A stretch of 64,000 bases of DNA from Megaleporinus macrocephalus. Taxonomy: Eukaryota > Chordata > Actinopteri > Characiformes > Anostomidae. Numbering within the stretch: the first letter of the stretch is position 1; every line of letters starts with the position of its first letter. The stretch lies in NCBI GenBank assembly GCA_021613375.1, contig CM038721.1, forward strand, positions 4,660,986 to 4,724,985, written 5' to 3'. Position numbers and translations under genes: made by a program. Below are positions 11,925 through 24,955 of the stretch, in pieces. The notes below the pieces were generated by a model. The model did no database searches. It was not told where the DNA came from and was given only the letters and a program-made list of their open reading frames with translations.

Positions 11925-12997
11925 TTCTACATAATTTAAAAGATACTGATGGTGAAATTGAAAACCTGTCATTACCATCAACAAATGTCATTATCATATC
12001 AACAGGTTATATGTTGGTAATGACGTGTTGCGGTAATGACAATTTTCACTTTTTTAAGAAAAAAGCTAGCTAGGCCATGGATTTGCTAAAGCTAGTTAAC
12101 AGCTAGTACAAGCTGCTCTTTAACTACACATAAATAAATAAATATAGTGTAAATGTAATGTTTAGTTGTAAATAAATAAATAATGTGTAAATGTAATGTT
12201 TAGTTGTAAATAAATAAATAAATAATGTGTAAATGTAATGTTTAGTTGTAAATAAATAAATATTGTGTAAATGTAATGTTTAGTTATAAATAAATAAATA
12301 ATGTGTAAATGTAATGTTTAGTTGTAAATAAATAAATAATGTGTAAATGTAATGTTTAGTTGTAAATAAATAAATAATGTGAAAATGTAATGTTTAGTTG
12401 TAAATAAATAAATAATGTGTAAATGTAATGTTTAGTTGTAAATAAATAAATAATGTGTAAATGTAATGTTTAGTTATAAATAAATAAATAATTAGTTTTA
12501 GTTGTAAAGTACTGCCGTACTGATGTAAACGGTAATGACTCTGAATAAATGTACTCTATGATCAGGAGCAGTACACGATTCAGTTACTCCTATTTACACA
12601 CATTAACATGTCACTCCTCACTCATGGCTGACATGTGCTCCTTTGTGAGTCTTTGTTTCCATGGTTACAACATAAACAAGTGCTACCTTCAAATAGTTCC
12701 CTGCAGAAGTCATACACTGTTGCAGTAATGATGATAATGTTGGGGATGATGATAATATATTGCTCAAAAATATGCAGAGTTACAGATATGAAAGTAAACA
12801 GTACATTTAGTTTCTTTTTAAGTTTTTATGAAACTCATATCTTTTTTTATCTTTTTCATAAATTGATCACTTTGTTATAATATATTATATTATATAATTA
12901 TATTAATTTTAATTATTATAAAAAATGGGAATCATAATTATTTTGCTGTGTAATCTTTTTGGTGATGAAAGGATATATCTTAATACCTAAAATGTTT

Positions 12998-13000
<3 letters not shown>
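11925..13000 (+). mobile_element. dispersed element with internal 38-bp array, copy 1
   Basis: This is one of three copies (others at 31,643-32,895 and 41,589-43,205), all in the same orientation. Each has a left part (AAAGATACTGATGGTGAAAT, TGGTAATGACGTGTTGCGGT), then a tandem array of 36-42-bp units (core AATGTGTAAATGTAATGTTT plus a variable number of TAAA steps; here 12,130-12,512), then a right part (GGTAATGACTCTGAATAAAT, CCATGGTTACAACATAAACA). There is no coding capacity. Copy 1 is bracketed by TA tracts on both sides. The superfamily is unknown. Confidence 0.8.

Positions 13001-13069
<69 letters not shown>
13001..13069. repeat. (TA)n tract
   Basis: This is about 69 bases of alternating TA at the right end of the dispersed element copy 1. 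Confidence 0.95.
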
Positions 13070-13072
<3 letters not shown>

Positions 13073-13289
13073 TTCTTGCGTTAATTATCCTATTCTTTAC
13101 TGCTTTTATTGCTTTAACATTTCTTTGTCTGTGATGTCTTGGCCAGGCCTCTCCTGCGAATGAGATTTTTCTCCTGGTTAAATAAAGGTAAAGACATGTC
13201 TCCGTCCCTCTGATTGACTCCGGCAGCAAACGGCCTATTCCCGTCTCTCTATTTTAACACCCATTAAATCTACAGGAACCTGACTACCT

Positions 13290-13720
13290 TGTTTCAAGCT
13301 ACGCTACTGCAATTCGCCATCGCTGCCTCCCCGGAACGCGGACCAGCGGCAGCACAAAGCGAGAGAGAAGCAGACCGAGACGAAACGAGAGGAAGCGGGA
13401 CGAGAAGAAAAAAAAAGAGAAAGGAGAAAGCCTTAAATGCCATATCAGCACGCCATTTAGGATTCAAAGCGAACACGCGGGGCATTAGCATAGCGATAGC
13501 CACAACGCTTTTCCTTTATCAGCACTTTTCCGACTCCCCTGTCTCTGACAGCCGTTAGCCATATCTATCTGGAGCGGGGGGGGTGGGGTGGGGGGGGGGG
13601 GGGCATACTGTAGGGAGCCTTGCTATCTCTGAGATTCTCCCTGCAGATGCTGCCGCGCGATACGTGCGCGCGGCGCTCCTGGAGGGCCTGACGCTAATTG
13701 AGTCCTCCAATATAGCTTCT
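13290..13720. promoter_or_regulatory. CpG-rich patch with G tract; possible regulatory element
   Basis: This is CpG-dense, repeat-poor sequence in an otherwise AT-rich region. It holds a near-continuous G run at 13,576-13,603 and a short GC inverted repeat (GCCGCGCG at 13,652-13,659 with CGCGCGGC at 13,667-13,674). It could be a distal promoter, an enhancer or an untranslated exon; the sequence alone does not decide. The frames on both strands look non-coding. Confidence 0.35.
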
Positions 13721-14033
13721 AAAAGGCCTCATCAGCAGCTAATGAGAAGAGAGATCCAATGAGCGCAGCAGAAAGCAATGAGGGAAGGATTAGAGTCAGA
13801 GGCTTTTATCAGTGTTTCACTGCTGCGGTTTAATCTGCGAGGAGACCATGGGGTTTGTCTCAGGGACTGGGAGCAATTTGAAAAGTAAATAAAGCAAATG
13901 GTGCCAAGGTGTTTGCTAATGAGCACCGCACAAGTTTCTCCTCAGGATTGCGTTGCAGTGGCGACACTGTGGAGGTTCTCTATTCAGTTGTGGGAGTATC
14001 TTCTCTGGTGCTATATGTTCGTTATGGGGGAAG

Positions 14034-14225
14034 CATGGTGGCGCAGTGGGTAGCGCTGCTGCCTCACAGCATGAAGGTTCTGGGTTTGATTCCCAGGCTG
14101 AGCAAGCTCCAGGAAAGCTTGCATGCTCTTACTGTGTCTGTGGCGTATCGGAGATACTAAATGACCCTCTAGGTGTGAATGAGTACTTCTGTGATGGGCT
14201 GGTGGACTGTCCACCCTGATTTAGA
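14034..14225 (+). mobile_element. tRNA-derived SINE
   Basis: The tRNA-like head has an A-box region, TGGCGCAGTGGGTAGCGC, and a B box, GGGTTTGATTCCC, followed by a body with CTGATGGGCTGG-type sequence. It is decayed and lacks a clear 3' tail. It is not a functional tRNA gene because the cloverleaf cannot close. Confidence 0.75.
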
Positions 14226-14249
14226 AGATAAATCAATACACAGATCAAC

Positions 14250-14875
14250 ATTAAAAGCACCTCCTTATATTTACACACAGCTTTGCAGGACCACCACAGA
14301 GTAGGTAATATTAGTTAGGTGGGTCATTGACATGACATGACACTGACATGGTGGTAGTGTGTGTTGTGCTGGTGTGAGTGGATCAGACAGAGCAGTGCTG
14401 CCAGAGCATTTAAACACCTCAGTGTCACTGCTGGACTGAGAATAGTCAACCAACCAACAGCATCCAGCCAATAGTGTCTTGTGGACAGCAGCCTGTGACC
14501 ACTGATGAAGGACTATAGGATGATCAACACAAGGTAAAAGGTAGGAGTGTCTAAATGAGTGGACAGTGAGTGGACACAGTGTTTAAAACTACCAGCAGCG
14601 CTGCTGTGTCTGATCCACTCACACCAGCACAGCACATACTAACACACCACCATCATGTCAGTGTCACTGCAGTGCTGAGAATGACCCACCTCCCTAATAG
14701 TACCTGCTCTGTGGTGGTCCTTTGGAGGTCCTGATCGTTGAAGAACAGGGTATACAAAGAAACAGATGAACTACAGTCTGGACGTGTAGAACTATGAAGT
14801 ACTCCTGTATTATAAATGGAGCTGGTACAGTGGATAGTGTATGTAGATACAAGGAGGTGGGTTTAATGTTATGGC
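14250..14875. mobile_element. dispersed inverted-repeat element, complete copy
   Basis: The ends are inverted: ATTAAAAGCACCTCCTTATA on the left against ACAAGGAGGTGGGTTTAAT on the right. Inner arms also pair (GGACCACCACAGAGTAGGTA with TACCTGCTCTGTGGTGGTCC). It contains a second inverted pair around the phrases GTGTGAGTGGATCAGACAGA and TCTGATCCACTCACACCAGC. It carries no gene. Related pieces lie at 8,050-8,452, 43,700-43,880 and 60,555-60,870. It is a foldback/MITE-like DNA element. Confidence 0.8.
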
Positions 14876-17800
14876 TGATGAGTGCATTTACTATACACAT
14901 GTTCACAAGTTCTGTGGTTACTGTTGCCACGGTCCTGAGGCACATTTTCCCACAGATGTTGCAGCTGGGCCTGTAGATCCTGCACACTCATAGGTAGTTA
15001 AAGCTGGTGTCCCAGCAGCTCCCATTGATGCTCGTGTCGTAACCTGGCAGAGAGATTCCTGGGAAGCCCTTGCTGTCTGTGGAACATCATCCCAGTTGGA
15101 AGTCCTGGCATCAGAGGCCACAGGATGTCCTACACATATCGCTGACCCTCTTATCGCTGCTAGCTGTGACCAGCTGTGGTATGCAATGCTTCCCAGATCA
15201 TCACACCAGCATGTGCGTCAGTCAACGTGTCACGCCACAACAAAGGCAGGGTTCTGGCTTCACCCAGATGCCTCCGTACTCAAACCTGACAGTCGCCGGA
15301 CCCCAAACCTTTCTGGTTCCAGTCCTTAGCAGTCCAGGAAACTATGGGAAACTATGGAAGTTGCTTGTGCTTGTGAACGGATTAAACAATCCTCTATACT
15401 GGTGGTCTGTCTGGGAGGTCTGGAGCCTGTTCACCATGTGTGCGTGCCCTTACATAACGACTGCTACCAACACCCACTAACAGCTTGGTCAGAACAACCT
15501 AGACGGTGGAGAATTCGTGGAAATAACCATCCTGTTCCTCTCAGTCCGATGATGCGCCTCTTAAAGTCGGTCAACTGGACCGAATGTCTTCGAGTGAGGC
15601 AGCACGTTCAGCAGAGCTCCCACCAAGAGGTACAAGACCCAGAAGTAGTTTGTGTTTCTTCTTGTTCTGACCCAGAGCCCAATTGACCATCATATCTCTC
15701 TAAATATCGTTCAAAGGAATGAGGTCCTTGCTTTGACCACTTACCCTTACCCTTCACCTCCCACCCAAAACACCAACCAAGCTAAAACAAAGCTATTGAC
15801 TTTTCCCCATCTGATACTTGAATCTGGCATTCAGGTCTCCTCTCAATACCAATGCAGTGTGATAGTCTGCCTGTTTTAGAGTAATTGTACCCCCAAAATT
15901 CCTCCCCCTATTGCATTTAATGGTCGCTTTAATGAGAGAATTTGGTGGAAAGGTAGTAAAATAAGGTGGAAGCTCATCTCCACTTCCACACTTTCGAACT
16001 CTTCACCGAGTGGATAGGGAGGCAAATTGCCTCATTACGACGACCTTCATGCATTTCAAATGAGAAAACTCAAAATTCTGGCTCGTTCATTAGACTGATT
16101 ACCTGGGCCCTCCAGCTGAAGCGCCTCCGCGCCGACAGCTTATGACATGCCGCATTTCAATTCCTCCATTACCTGCGAGTCAGAATCAATTTCAAGCGCA
16201 GGTCATATGTGACCGATGACCACAGGAGTGTTGTTCTTATCTAGAGATCAATCTCGTACCGGTCTGGTCTGTGAATCAGTGAATTAATTCATTGTTTTAC
16301 TGTCAGATGTTATCATTGGTTGCTGATGTTGTTTCTTTATCTCTAAAGTCTTACATTGGGGTGAATGGATATACTGAATAGTGCTTCATATACCAACACT
16401 GTCCAAAAAAACTAAATTTTTGGCGCTTTTTATGCCCCAAAATTACTTGGACTTTTTTTTTTTTTTAAATATCTTCTCCAGGCTCACCATTGTTGTTACA
16501 GATATTCAGCTACAGTGAGCTGTGCAGTGTGTCACATGGCTTTACCTTATGTATGTATAAGACCTGTATTTTACATGGCTTCTGTCATTGTTGCAAATCT
16601 GTTAAAGCTCAGCTCTGGCTTGTCCCTAGAGTGAAGCTGGTGGGTCGGCTTCATCTCTGGTGCAGTACCGCTGCCTGTGGAGATTCCACCTCATTAAGTC
16701 TGACCTGTCACGCAAATGCACATCACGACAGCCCTGGAAAAGTACAGATCTTTAAGAATGTATAACGTTAAATAAGAGTATCTCCATTAGTGTTTTTTGT
16801 TTTTTTATTTTTCTACATAACTTGAAGAGCAGAATTGTTCATTAGTGTGAAAATTTGAATGGACCAAAAAAAATGCTCTAAAATCACCTTTAACTTTGTT
16901 TCACCAGCAGTGAACTGGACCAGAGTTGGGCTGGAAGTGGATCCAGATCTCTGTTATGGTTTACGTTGGTTAGAATTTATATATATTTGATGAAGTTAAT
17001 CTTATGTATGATTTTATAGCTTGAAGTGATGTTACCAGCCCACCACGAAGTACAGCCTCCCCCCTGAGAACAGGTCAGTGGACCAGAGATTGAGAAGCTC
17101 ATATAGAGAATACAAAACTTTGCCGCTTCGAATACAAAATTAAAAGAATCAGAACTTTGATTGCCACCATCCATGCCTCATTTCTCACGCCCTCCTCTGC
17201 GTTTCCGAAGCTTGTTAGCTAGCTCTTGTGCTTTTGGTGTTTTTCTGCTTTTGGCTGCTGGCTTTATGTGCCTGCAAAGCTGATGAATCATGGGAAAATG
17301 GCCAAATGCCATTTTTAAGACCAAAACACTATTGATTTCTTAATGTGTTCTTGCTGAATAGCACAACAAATTGCTCTGGTAGGCATATGGATGTGGAGAC
17401 ACTCTGTCAGATAATAGCTCATTTAACACACTCTCTGTGAAAAGCAAATTTGTTCATAATTGAATCGTTGAGGTGTAAACAGAGTTTTTCAGAGTGTTTG
17501 ATGTGAAATGATTCAGTGTAATTTACCGACTCGCAGTGGCGGTGAATGGAACAGGGGGTCGCCAGTGAACCTACACGTCTTCTGAGTTTTCTATATGTAA
17601 TGTTGATGGTAAAATAGTGGAAAAATAAAAACAAGTTTTCTTTGGGGACCATTTTGCCATAGAACACGCGTCTCCATGAATGCATTTAATGAACTATCTA
17701 GACTAAAATCATCTCAAAACTAACATAAAACAATTTTCTAAGGAAGTAGAGACATAATTATAAACAACTTTCTGTGAGGAACCCATTCACTCAAGTTTGT

Positions 17801-17966
17801 TGATGGTGGTGCAAAAGTTTGCTTACATCTCAGGGAGCCCTCAAATCTGTGTTACTTTTTGGCTTTCTCTTTAAGTTCATAGCTCAGATCAGAGTCACTA
17901 CAGCACTCTGTTAACACTATATTCTGTACTGCCTCATTCCCAACAGAACTAACTGTCTGTGTGTTT
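14876..17966. other. no recognised gene; possible degraded element at 14,900-15,650
   Basis: The stretch 14,900-15,650 is GC-richer, with several overlapping open frames but no family motif; it may be an old retroelement relic. The rest, including 16,020-16,210, which looks like non-repetitive and possibly conserved non-coding DNA, contains nothing I can assign. Confidence 0.35.
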
Positions 17967-18190
17967 CTTACAAGTGCTGAACAACTGCCCATCCCATGAA
18001 GACTGATGCTAAACAACTACATATCCTGAGAGAACTGATGCTGAACAAATACATATCCTGTAAGGACTAATGCTAAACAAATACATATCTTGTGAGGACT
18101 GATGCTAAACAAATACATATCTTGTGAGGACTGATGCTAAACAAATACATATCCTGTAAGGACTGATGTTAAACAACTACATATCATGTG
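17967..18190. repeat. 32-bp minisatellite (about 7 units)
   Basis: Units read GGACTGATGCTAAACAAATA plus CATATCTTGTGA, 32 bases apart (18,064 and 18,096). A further unit-like piece (CTGTAAGGACTGATATTACA) lies at 18,795-18,815, on the other side of an inserted element. Confidence 0.85.
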
Positions 18191-18197
18191 ACATATA

Positions 18198-18791
18198 GGG
18201 TGTGTCTCAAATCCTAGTGAGTGTCTAAGTAGGCTGTCTAGGTAGCAGCTGTGTAAGTATCAGTGTTCTCTCCTCATCTCTCCTCATAAAACAGATTACT
18301 GAGACGCTTTAGTTAGAGAGAGACTGCGTCACGGCTTGTTCCCCCACTGCAGCACACGACCGGTGGTTTAGCTGGTTGCTAAGCTACTGCCCGGCATCCA
18401 AAACAATAGCCCGAGGCTTAAAAATCCGCTAGCATAAATGCTAATGTCTGGAGTATAAAAGTGTAAATGGTGAAGGACTCGTTACAGAGTTGATAATAAA
18501 AAACTGTTTTATGTGATTATATGACCAGAAACACATTAAAACTCCAGAGAGAATCAAAATAACTCACATTTTAAAACCACTTTACTGTAGATTAGCCTGC
18601 GGTGCATCATGGGATTGTCTTAGCGGCTGAGGAAGCGTTTGATGCTTTCTTAAAATCAGGTCTAAATAAGGTTCCTCAGTAAACAGCATGTTTAAGGTAT
18701 GTAAGAATTGGGACAGTCTACATGTCGGGAGCACATACTATGATGTAAAATGCTGCCTATGTAGGAGCTCACTAGGATTTGAGACAGATCC
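18198..18791 (+). mobile_element. roughly 580-bp inverted-terminal-repeat element, copy C
   Basis: This is nearly full length, in the same orientation as copy A at 1,853-2,428, running from GGGTGTGTCTCAAATCCTAG to GGATTTGAGACAGATCC. It lies inside the 32-bp minisatellite, so it inserted after that array formed. Confidence 0.8.
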
Positions 18792-18815
18792 AACCTGTAA
18801 GGACTGATATTACAC

Positions 18816-20130
18816 AGTTGCCTATACTGTAAGGCGTGATTCTTTGACGGTTTGAAATGATGGTTAATAATTAGGTCATAAACATCTTTTTTCTAAAGCG
18901 GGAACCAAATAAACTTTGTCTTTACCTGAACATTTAGAAGCATTTAACTGTCAGATGTCTGGTTTCTATAGCCACCACTGTTAAGTTCAACTGTATTAGA
19001 TAATGTTATCTATTCAAATCAATTATATAATTTACTACGCCAATCAGGTATGCAAAGAATTACATTTGAATCATATTTACACGCTGCATCATCAAGTTTA
19101 TGAAGAGTTTGTGCTTTCACCCTTCTTCCTGCAGAGCAAGCCAGCACGTACAATAACTCATCAAGTTCAAGTAATAGTTAAATATTTATTTCAGATGTCA
19201 CATGAACTACAAGTTTAGAACGTTTTACTTCTGCATAGTTAACAATAACCGAGCTCTTGCTTGTGTTATCACCTGCAACTTCTAAAGCAACAGACTTGGA
19301 ACAGTGAAGGCACAACATCGGTTCCTTAAATTCTAATTTCTGAGAGTCTGCCAAAGGACACGATGACCACCCACTGTCGCATGAACTCTTCACATCTCTG
19401 TAATTACTGCGACGAGTCCTCCAGAGCACACATCTTCACAGGCAGGCCTTTTCGAGGCTTTGGTTGACTCTTCCCCTTGGAATGAGGTAATTTCCTCACA
19501 GTTCCACCTCAATTAACATTTGTTTATTCACCTGGAAAATGAGGCACTCCGGCCAAGACCTCGACATCTCAGTAGTGAGGTTCCTCGAAAGGCTGCATTT
19601 GGTGTTGTTTTGTAGTGCACATATATCTTAGGTGTAAGTGGAGTTATAGTACAGATATAGCCGTTTGATTCCGTGATGGTGGTAAAGTTCTGGTCAATAG
19701 AATGGACTTTAACAATACTTTTTTGGCTGAACTTTATCAAACGCTTTGATAAGCTTATGGAATCTTTTGTCTGGTTCCTATCACAAGCAGTGTGAGCAAC
19801 AACAACAACAGCTCTGAACAGGTTTTCTCTAGAATGGAGATGTTGCATAGAACCCTTGCCTTTTTACATATATAATGATTTAATATTTGCGTTTATTGAA
19901 TGTTGTCCACAACAAAAAACACACTGTACAACTTTTCTCAGGTTTATTTAAAGCTGAAAGTTCATCCCAAACTGTTATTCATTTTTATTTTATTTGTGGT
20001 AACACCACTGGGGGACCACAGCTGACCACACCTTATTCTGGCATGCCAATATGTTCTCTCTCTAAATGGTTCTTTAGAGAATAAAATAAAAACTCTAATA
20101 ACAATAAAATACAATAAAATACAGCCATGT
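18816..20130. other. no recognised gene
   Basis: This is AT-rich sequence with no repeats or coding signals that I can name. Confidence 0.5.
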
Positions 20131-20135
20131 GCAAA

Positions 20136-20136
<1 letters not shown>

Positions 20137-20213
<77 letters not shown>

Positions 20214-20258
20214 ACTGTATTACTATCTATCTATCTATCTATCTATATAACTGTATTA

Positions 20259-20289
<31 letters not shown>

Positions 20290-20330
20290 ACTGTATTGCT
20301 ATCTATCTATCTATCTATATAACTGTATTA

Positions 20331-20382
<52 letters not shown>

Positions 20383-20394
20383 ATAACTGTATTA

Positions 20395-20440
<46 letters not shown>

Positions 20441-20504
20441 CTATCAATCTATTTATTTAACTGTATTACTATCTATCTGTCTATCTATCTATATAACCGT
20501 ATTA

Positions 20505-20570
<66 letters not shown>

Positions 20571-20576
20571 GTATAA

Positions 20577-20636
<60 letters not shown>

Positions 20637-20680
20637 ATAAACGTATTACTATATATCTACCTATCTATATAACTGTATTA

Positions 20681-20720
<40 letters not shown>

Positions 20721-20836
20721 ATATATATATATAACCATACTACTATCTATCTATCTACCTATTTATCTATGTCTATCTATCTATTTATTTAACTGTATTA
20801 CTATCTATCTGTCTATCTATCTATATAACCGTATTA

Positions 20837-20904
<68 letters not shown>

Positions 20905-21031
20905 ATATCTATCTGTCTATCTGTCTATCTATCTATCTATCTATCTGTATAACTGTATTACTGTCTATCTATTATCTATGTATCTATTTATTTATACATG
21001 TAACTGCATTACTGTCTATATAACAGTATTA

Positions 21032-21080
<49 letters not shown>
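20137..21080. repeat. (TATC)n array with regular AACTGTATTAC interruptions
   Basis: Runs of CTAT units are broken at intervals by a TAACTGTATTACTAT phrase, giving a compound repeat of nearly 1 kb. The Tyr/Leu/Ser/Ile frame across it is an artefact. Confidence 0.95.
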
Positions 21081-21103
21081 ACGTTATTTGATTAGGGAGG
21101 CTC

Positions 21104-21104
21104 A

Positions 21105-21140
<36 letters not shown>
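21104..21140. repeat. (AAT)n microsatellite
   Basis: About 12 units of AAT/ATA lie just after the TATC array, followed by a few AAC units. Confidence 0.9.
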
Positions 21141-21142
<2 letters not shown>

Positions 21143-21159
21143 CAACACAATTTAGGTTA

Positions 21160-22310
21160 ATACAATATATATATATATACATTAACCTTAGTCTAGAATT
21201 CTATCTCTGAACCACATCCTGATCCTGGTCCTACTGAGCATGATCGTCTTTAGATCTTCTATAGAGAATCAAATCACTGTCTTTAAGATTCTAATATTTC
21301 TCAGTAAATGTGATATATCACCCAGAAGTGTTCACCCCGTCCTGCGTGGGAGGCTTGAGCTCAGCAATTTACTCCTAAGACATCCATTTTGGAAGATCTT
21401 GATGAGGTGAACGGCCTGATGTCCTAATCAATGTGGCTTGCTGACTGTGCAGTAGAAGCTAAATGTCAGGCAGCTCAGCTGATTCATGTTGCCTCATTAT
21501 TTGGCCCAAAAGAGGGAAAACAAAATTCCCAGTAGTTTCACATTTCTTATAAACATCTTCTAATTGGTGCCATTATCAGACCAAGTTCAGTACAGTGGGT
21601 GTCTGAAACTTTAAATTGAGCAGCCCACCTTCATCATGTGCTCGGCTTAACCCTCTAATCCCTGAATCCATCTCCTTGTGCCACCAACCAAATCCTAACC
21701 ACCGAGCAGGCACAGATATGATATTGATTTGTGGTGTGCGACATCTTCCAAAAAATGATAGCCTGCGGGGAACGAACGGGGAACTGCTATTGAAGTTGAC
21801 GGGGCAAAAATAAAAGAATGGGCGGAACACTTCAGTACCCATAAAGCTACAAGCAACAGATGCCAAGAGATATGGATGATCGTTTTCAGAGCTAAGTAAA
21901 TTATGTCAGAGCGTTCGGACATCTGCTGAGAAACCTCTCCGTAATAAAATCAAGTGCTTTCTCACAGGATGATAATCTTTTCAAATGTAACTGGATCTTT
22001 TAAGCGCTCATATCATGGAAAATTCAATGTTCTATGTGTTTTTAATAAGGTTTATTAAGTTTAATTTATTCTCCAGTCCATTCTCCAGACCAAACTCTTA
22101 TGGAAATTAAACTGTAAAACAGCTCTTTTAAATAAGATAGTTGGGTGTTTTTAATTATGCCAATTGTATGTACATGTTTGAAATCTCAACAATTTGTATC
22201 TATACATGTATAAAAATGTATCTTTATTGTTGTTGAATTTTAATTTTCTACATTATTTAAACTTGACAGCTGCTCTTTACATTGTGTGAAAATTTCATTA
22301 TGAATAGGCT
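21160..22310. other. no recognised gene
   Basis: Sequence at 21,355-21,500 is unique and balanced and might be conserved non-coding DNA. The open frames at 21,576-21,866 on both strands have no family resemblance. Confidence 0.4.
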
Positions 22311-22421
22311 ATTAGAAATGTTCCAAATTAGCTTGGAAAAAATTCTGGTTCCATTGACTTACATTGAAAATAAAGAGGGTTTTAGGCCTTGCTGTAAAGT
22401 TTTGGAGATATTTTATGTTAT
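22311..22421 (+). repeat. dispersed repeat (GTTCCATTGACTTACATTGA family)
   Basis: The same phrase order (AGCTTGG, GGTTCCATTGACTTACATTG, CTGTAAAGTT, GGAGATA) recurs at 32,968-33,112 (same strand), 44,206-44,318 and 62,085-62,320 (opposite strand). Several copies end near a GGACAGCAACGAT-like motif beside TA tracts. Confidence 0.7.
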
Positions 22422-23022
22422 TATTTATGGGGTTGGTCACTGAATATATATGTATATTCAGTATATATATATATATATACCCATAAAATATAGCAAATGA
22501 AATGTGCATGCAATATCCTATTTATGTAATATTATATTCAGCAAATCAACATTTGTATACATTTACAATGTGAAAGATTTTATTCTTATCAGTAAAATAG
22601 GTCATATTACCAACTGCAGCATACAGCACACACAAGTCAGAGAGCTCCATTAAGCCCATTAAAACTCATCATCCTCAGCATGTAAATAAACTGACAATCA
22701 ACTGGTTCAATAACACAGTGAAAATAATTAACTGAGTTTATTGCTACAGAAATTCACTGTTTAATTGCAAAATCCACTCTATAACTCCACCGTCACACTT
22801 CGCACAAGATTACTGGGATGTTGCTTCTGGGGTTTTAACATAGCAAATGTAAATGTAATGCAAAGCAGCTAAAAATTAACTAACAATTTACATATAAATA
22901 TGTCTTTTAAAGAAAACGTCCAATAAAACTATGGACTATTGAACACATTCAATGAATGTTTTTCACTGTAGATAGTCACATGCAAATTAACTAACAAATT
23001 AAATTACATATTTTACTCACTT

Positions 23023-23042
23023 ATATATATATATATATATAT
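23023..23042. repeat. (TA)n at left edge of satellite
   Basis: This short TA run immediately precedes the 24/25-bp satellite. A short TATATATA also follows the inverted array at 40,755. Confidence 0.9.
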
Positions 23043-23045
23043 ACT

Positions 23046-24955
23046 TAGTACACCACCAGCCAAACGTTTTAGACAAACTACCAGCCAAACGTTTTAGATA
23101 CACTACCAGACAAACGTTTTAGTACACTACCAGACAAACGTTTTAGATACACTACCAGTCAAACGTTTTAGTACACGACCAGCCAAACGTTTTAGATACA
23201 CTATCAGTCAAATGTTTTAGATACACTACCAGTCAAACGTTTTAGATACACTACCAGTCAAACGTTTTAGATACACTACCAGTCAAACGTTTTAGTACAC
23301 GACCAGCCAAACGTTTTAGATACACTACCAGGCAAACGTTTTAGATACACTACCAGTCAAACGTTTAGATACACTACCAGCCAAACGTTTTAGATACACT
23401 ACCAGTCAAACGTTTTAGTACACTACCAGTCAAACGTTTTAGATACACTACCAGCCAAACGTTTTAGTACACTACCAGCCAAACGTTTTAGTACACTACC
23501 AGCCAAACGTTTTAGATACACTACCAGTCAAACGTTTTAGATACACTACCAGTCAAACGTTTTAGTACACTACCAGTCAAACGTTTTAGATACACTACCA
23601 GCCAAACGTTTTAGTACACTACCAGTCAAACGTTTTAGATACACTACCAGCCAAATGTTTTAGTACACTACCAGTCAAACGTTTTAGATACACTACCAGT
23701 CAAACGTTTTAGATTCACTACCAGCCAAACGTTTTAGTACACTACCAGTCAAACGTTTTAGATACACTACCAGACAAACGTTTTAGATACACTACCAGTC
23801 AAATGTTTTAGATTCACTACCAGCCAAACGTTTTAGTACACTACCAGTCAAACGTTTTAGATACACTACCAGTCAAACGTTTAGATACACTACCAGCCAA
23901 ACGTTTTAGATACACTACCAGTCAAACGTTTTAGTACACTACCAGTCAAACGTTTTAGATACACTACCAGCCAAATGTTTTAGTACACTACCAGTCAAAC
24001 GTTTTAGATACACTACCAGCCAAACGTTTTAGATACACTACCAGCCAAACGTTTTAGTACACTACCAGTCAAACGTTTTAGATACACTACCAGTCAAATG
24101 TTTTAGATTCACTACCAGCCAAACGTTTTAGTACACTGCCAGACAAACGTTTTAGATACACTACCAGTAAAACGTTTTAGATACACTACCAGTCAAACGT
24201 TTTAGATACACTACCAGCCAAATGTTTTAGTACACTACCAGTCAAACGTTTTAGATTCACTACCAGCCAAACGTTTTAGTACACTACCAGTCAAACGTTT
24301 TAGATACACTACCAGACAAACGTTTTAGTACACTACCAGTCAAACGTTTTAGATACACTACCAGCCAAACGTTTTAGATACACTACCAGCCAAACGTTTT
24401 AGTACACTACCAGTCAAACGTTTTAGATACACTACCAGCCAAACGTTTTAGATACACTACCAGCCAAACGTTTTAGATACACTACCAGCCAAACGTTTTA
24501 GTACACTACCAGTCAAACGTTGTAGATACACTACCAGCCAAACGGTTTAGATACACTACCAGTCAAACGTTTTAGATACACTACCAGTCAAACGTTTTAG
24601 ATACACTACCAGTCAAACGTTTTAGATTCACTACCAGCCAAACGTTTTAGTACACTACCAGTCAAACGTTTTAGATACACTACCAGACAAACGTTTTAGT
24701 ACACTACCGGTCAAACGTTTTAGTACACTACCAGTCAAACGTTTTAGATACACTACCAGCCAAATGTTTTAGATACACTACCAGCCAAACGTTTTAGTAC
24801 ACTACCAGTCAAACGTTTTAGATACACTACCAGTCAAACGTTTTAGTACACTACCAGTCAAACGTTTTAGATACACTACCAGCCAAACGTTGTAGATACA
24901 CTACCAGTCAAACGTTTTAGTACACTACCAGTCAAACGTTTTAGAACTGTACTGG
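23046..24955 (+). repeat. 24/25-bp satellite array 1 (about 77 units)
   Basis: Units read TACACTACCAGTCAAACGTT plus TTAGA or TTAG, so 25- and 24-base versions mix. The main variants are at the base after CCAG (T, C or A) and in CG/TG. The array ends about 0.5 kb upstream of the CpG-rich minar1 promoter. It is the reverse complement of the array at 35,008-40,757. It is not CRISPR because no unique spacers separate the units. Confidence 0.95.

Noticed and set aside
14034..14110. tRNA gene
   Set aside because: A and B boxes are present but acceptor and anticodon stems do not form; it is a SINE head, as at 28,829, 46,610 and 63,836.
14918..15480. Overlapping open frames on both strands
   Set aside because: No domain or motif recognised and the frames are not consistent with exons; probably an old repeat, so not called as a gene.
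20127..20576. 149-residue Tyr/Leu/Ser/Ile frame
   Set aside because: It is the translation of (TATC)n; the period of 12 bases keeps the frame open by chance.
23046..24955. Regular short repeats that look at first like a CRISPR array
   Set aside because: Units are contiguous 24/25-base repeats with no unique spacers, the DNA is vertebrate and no cas genes are present.
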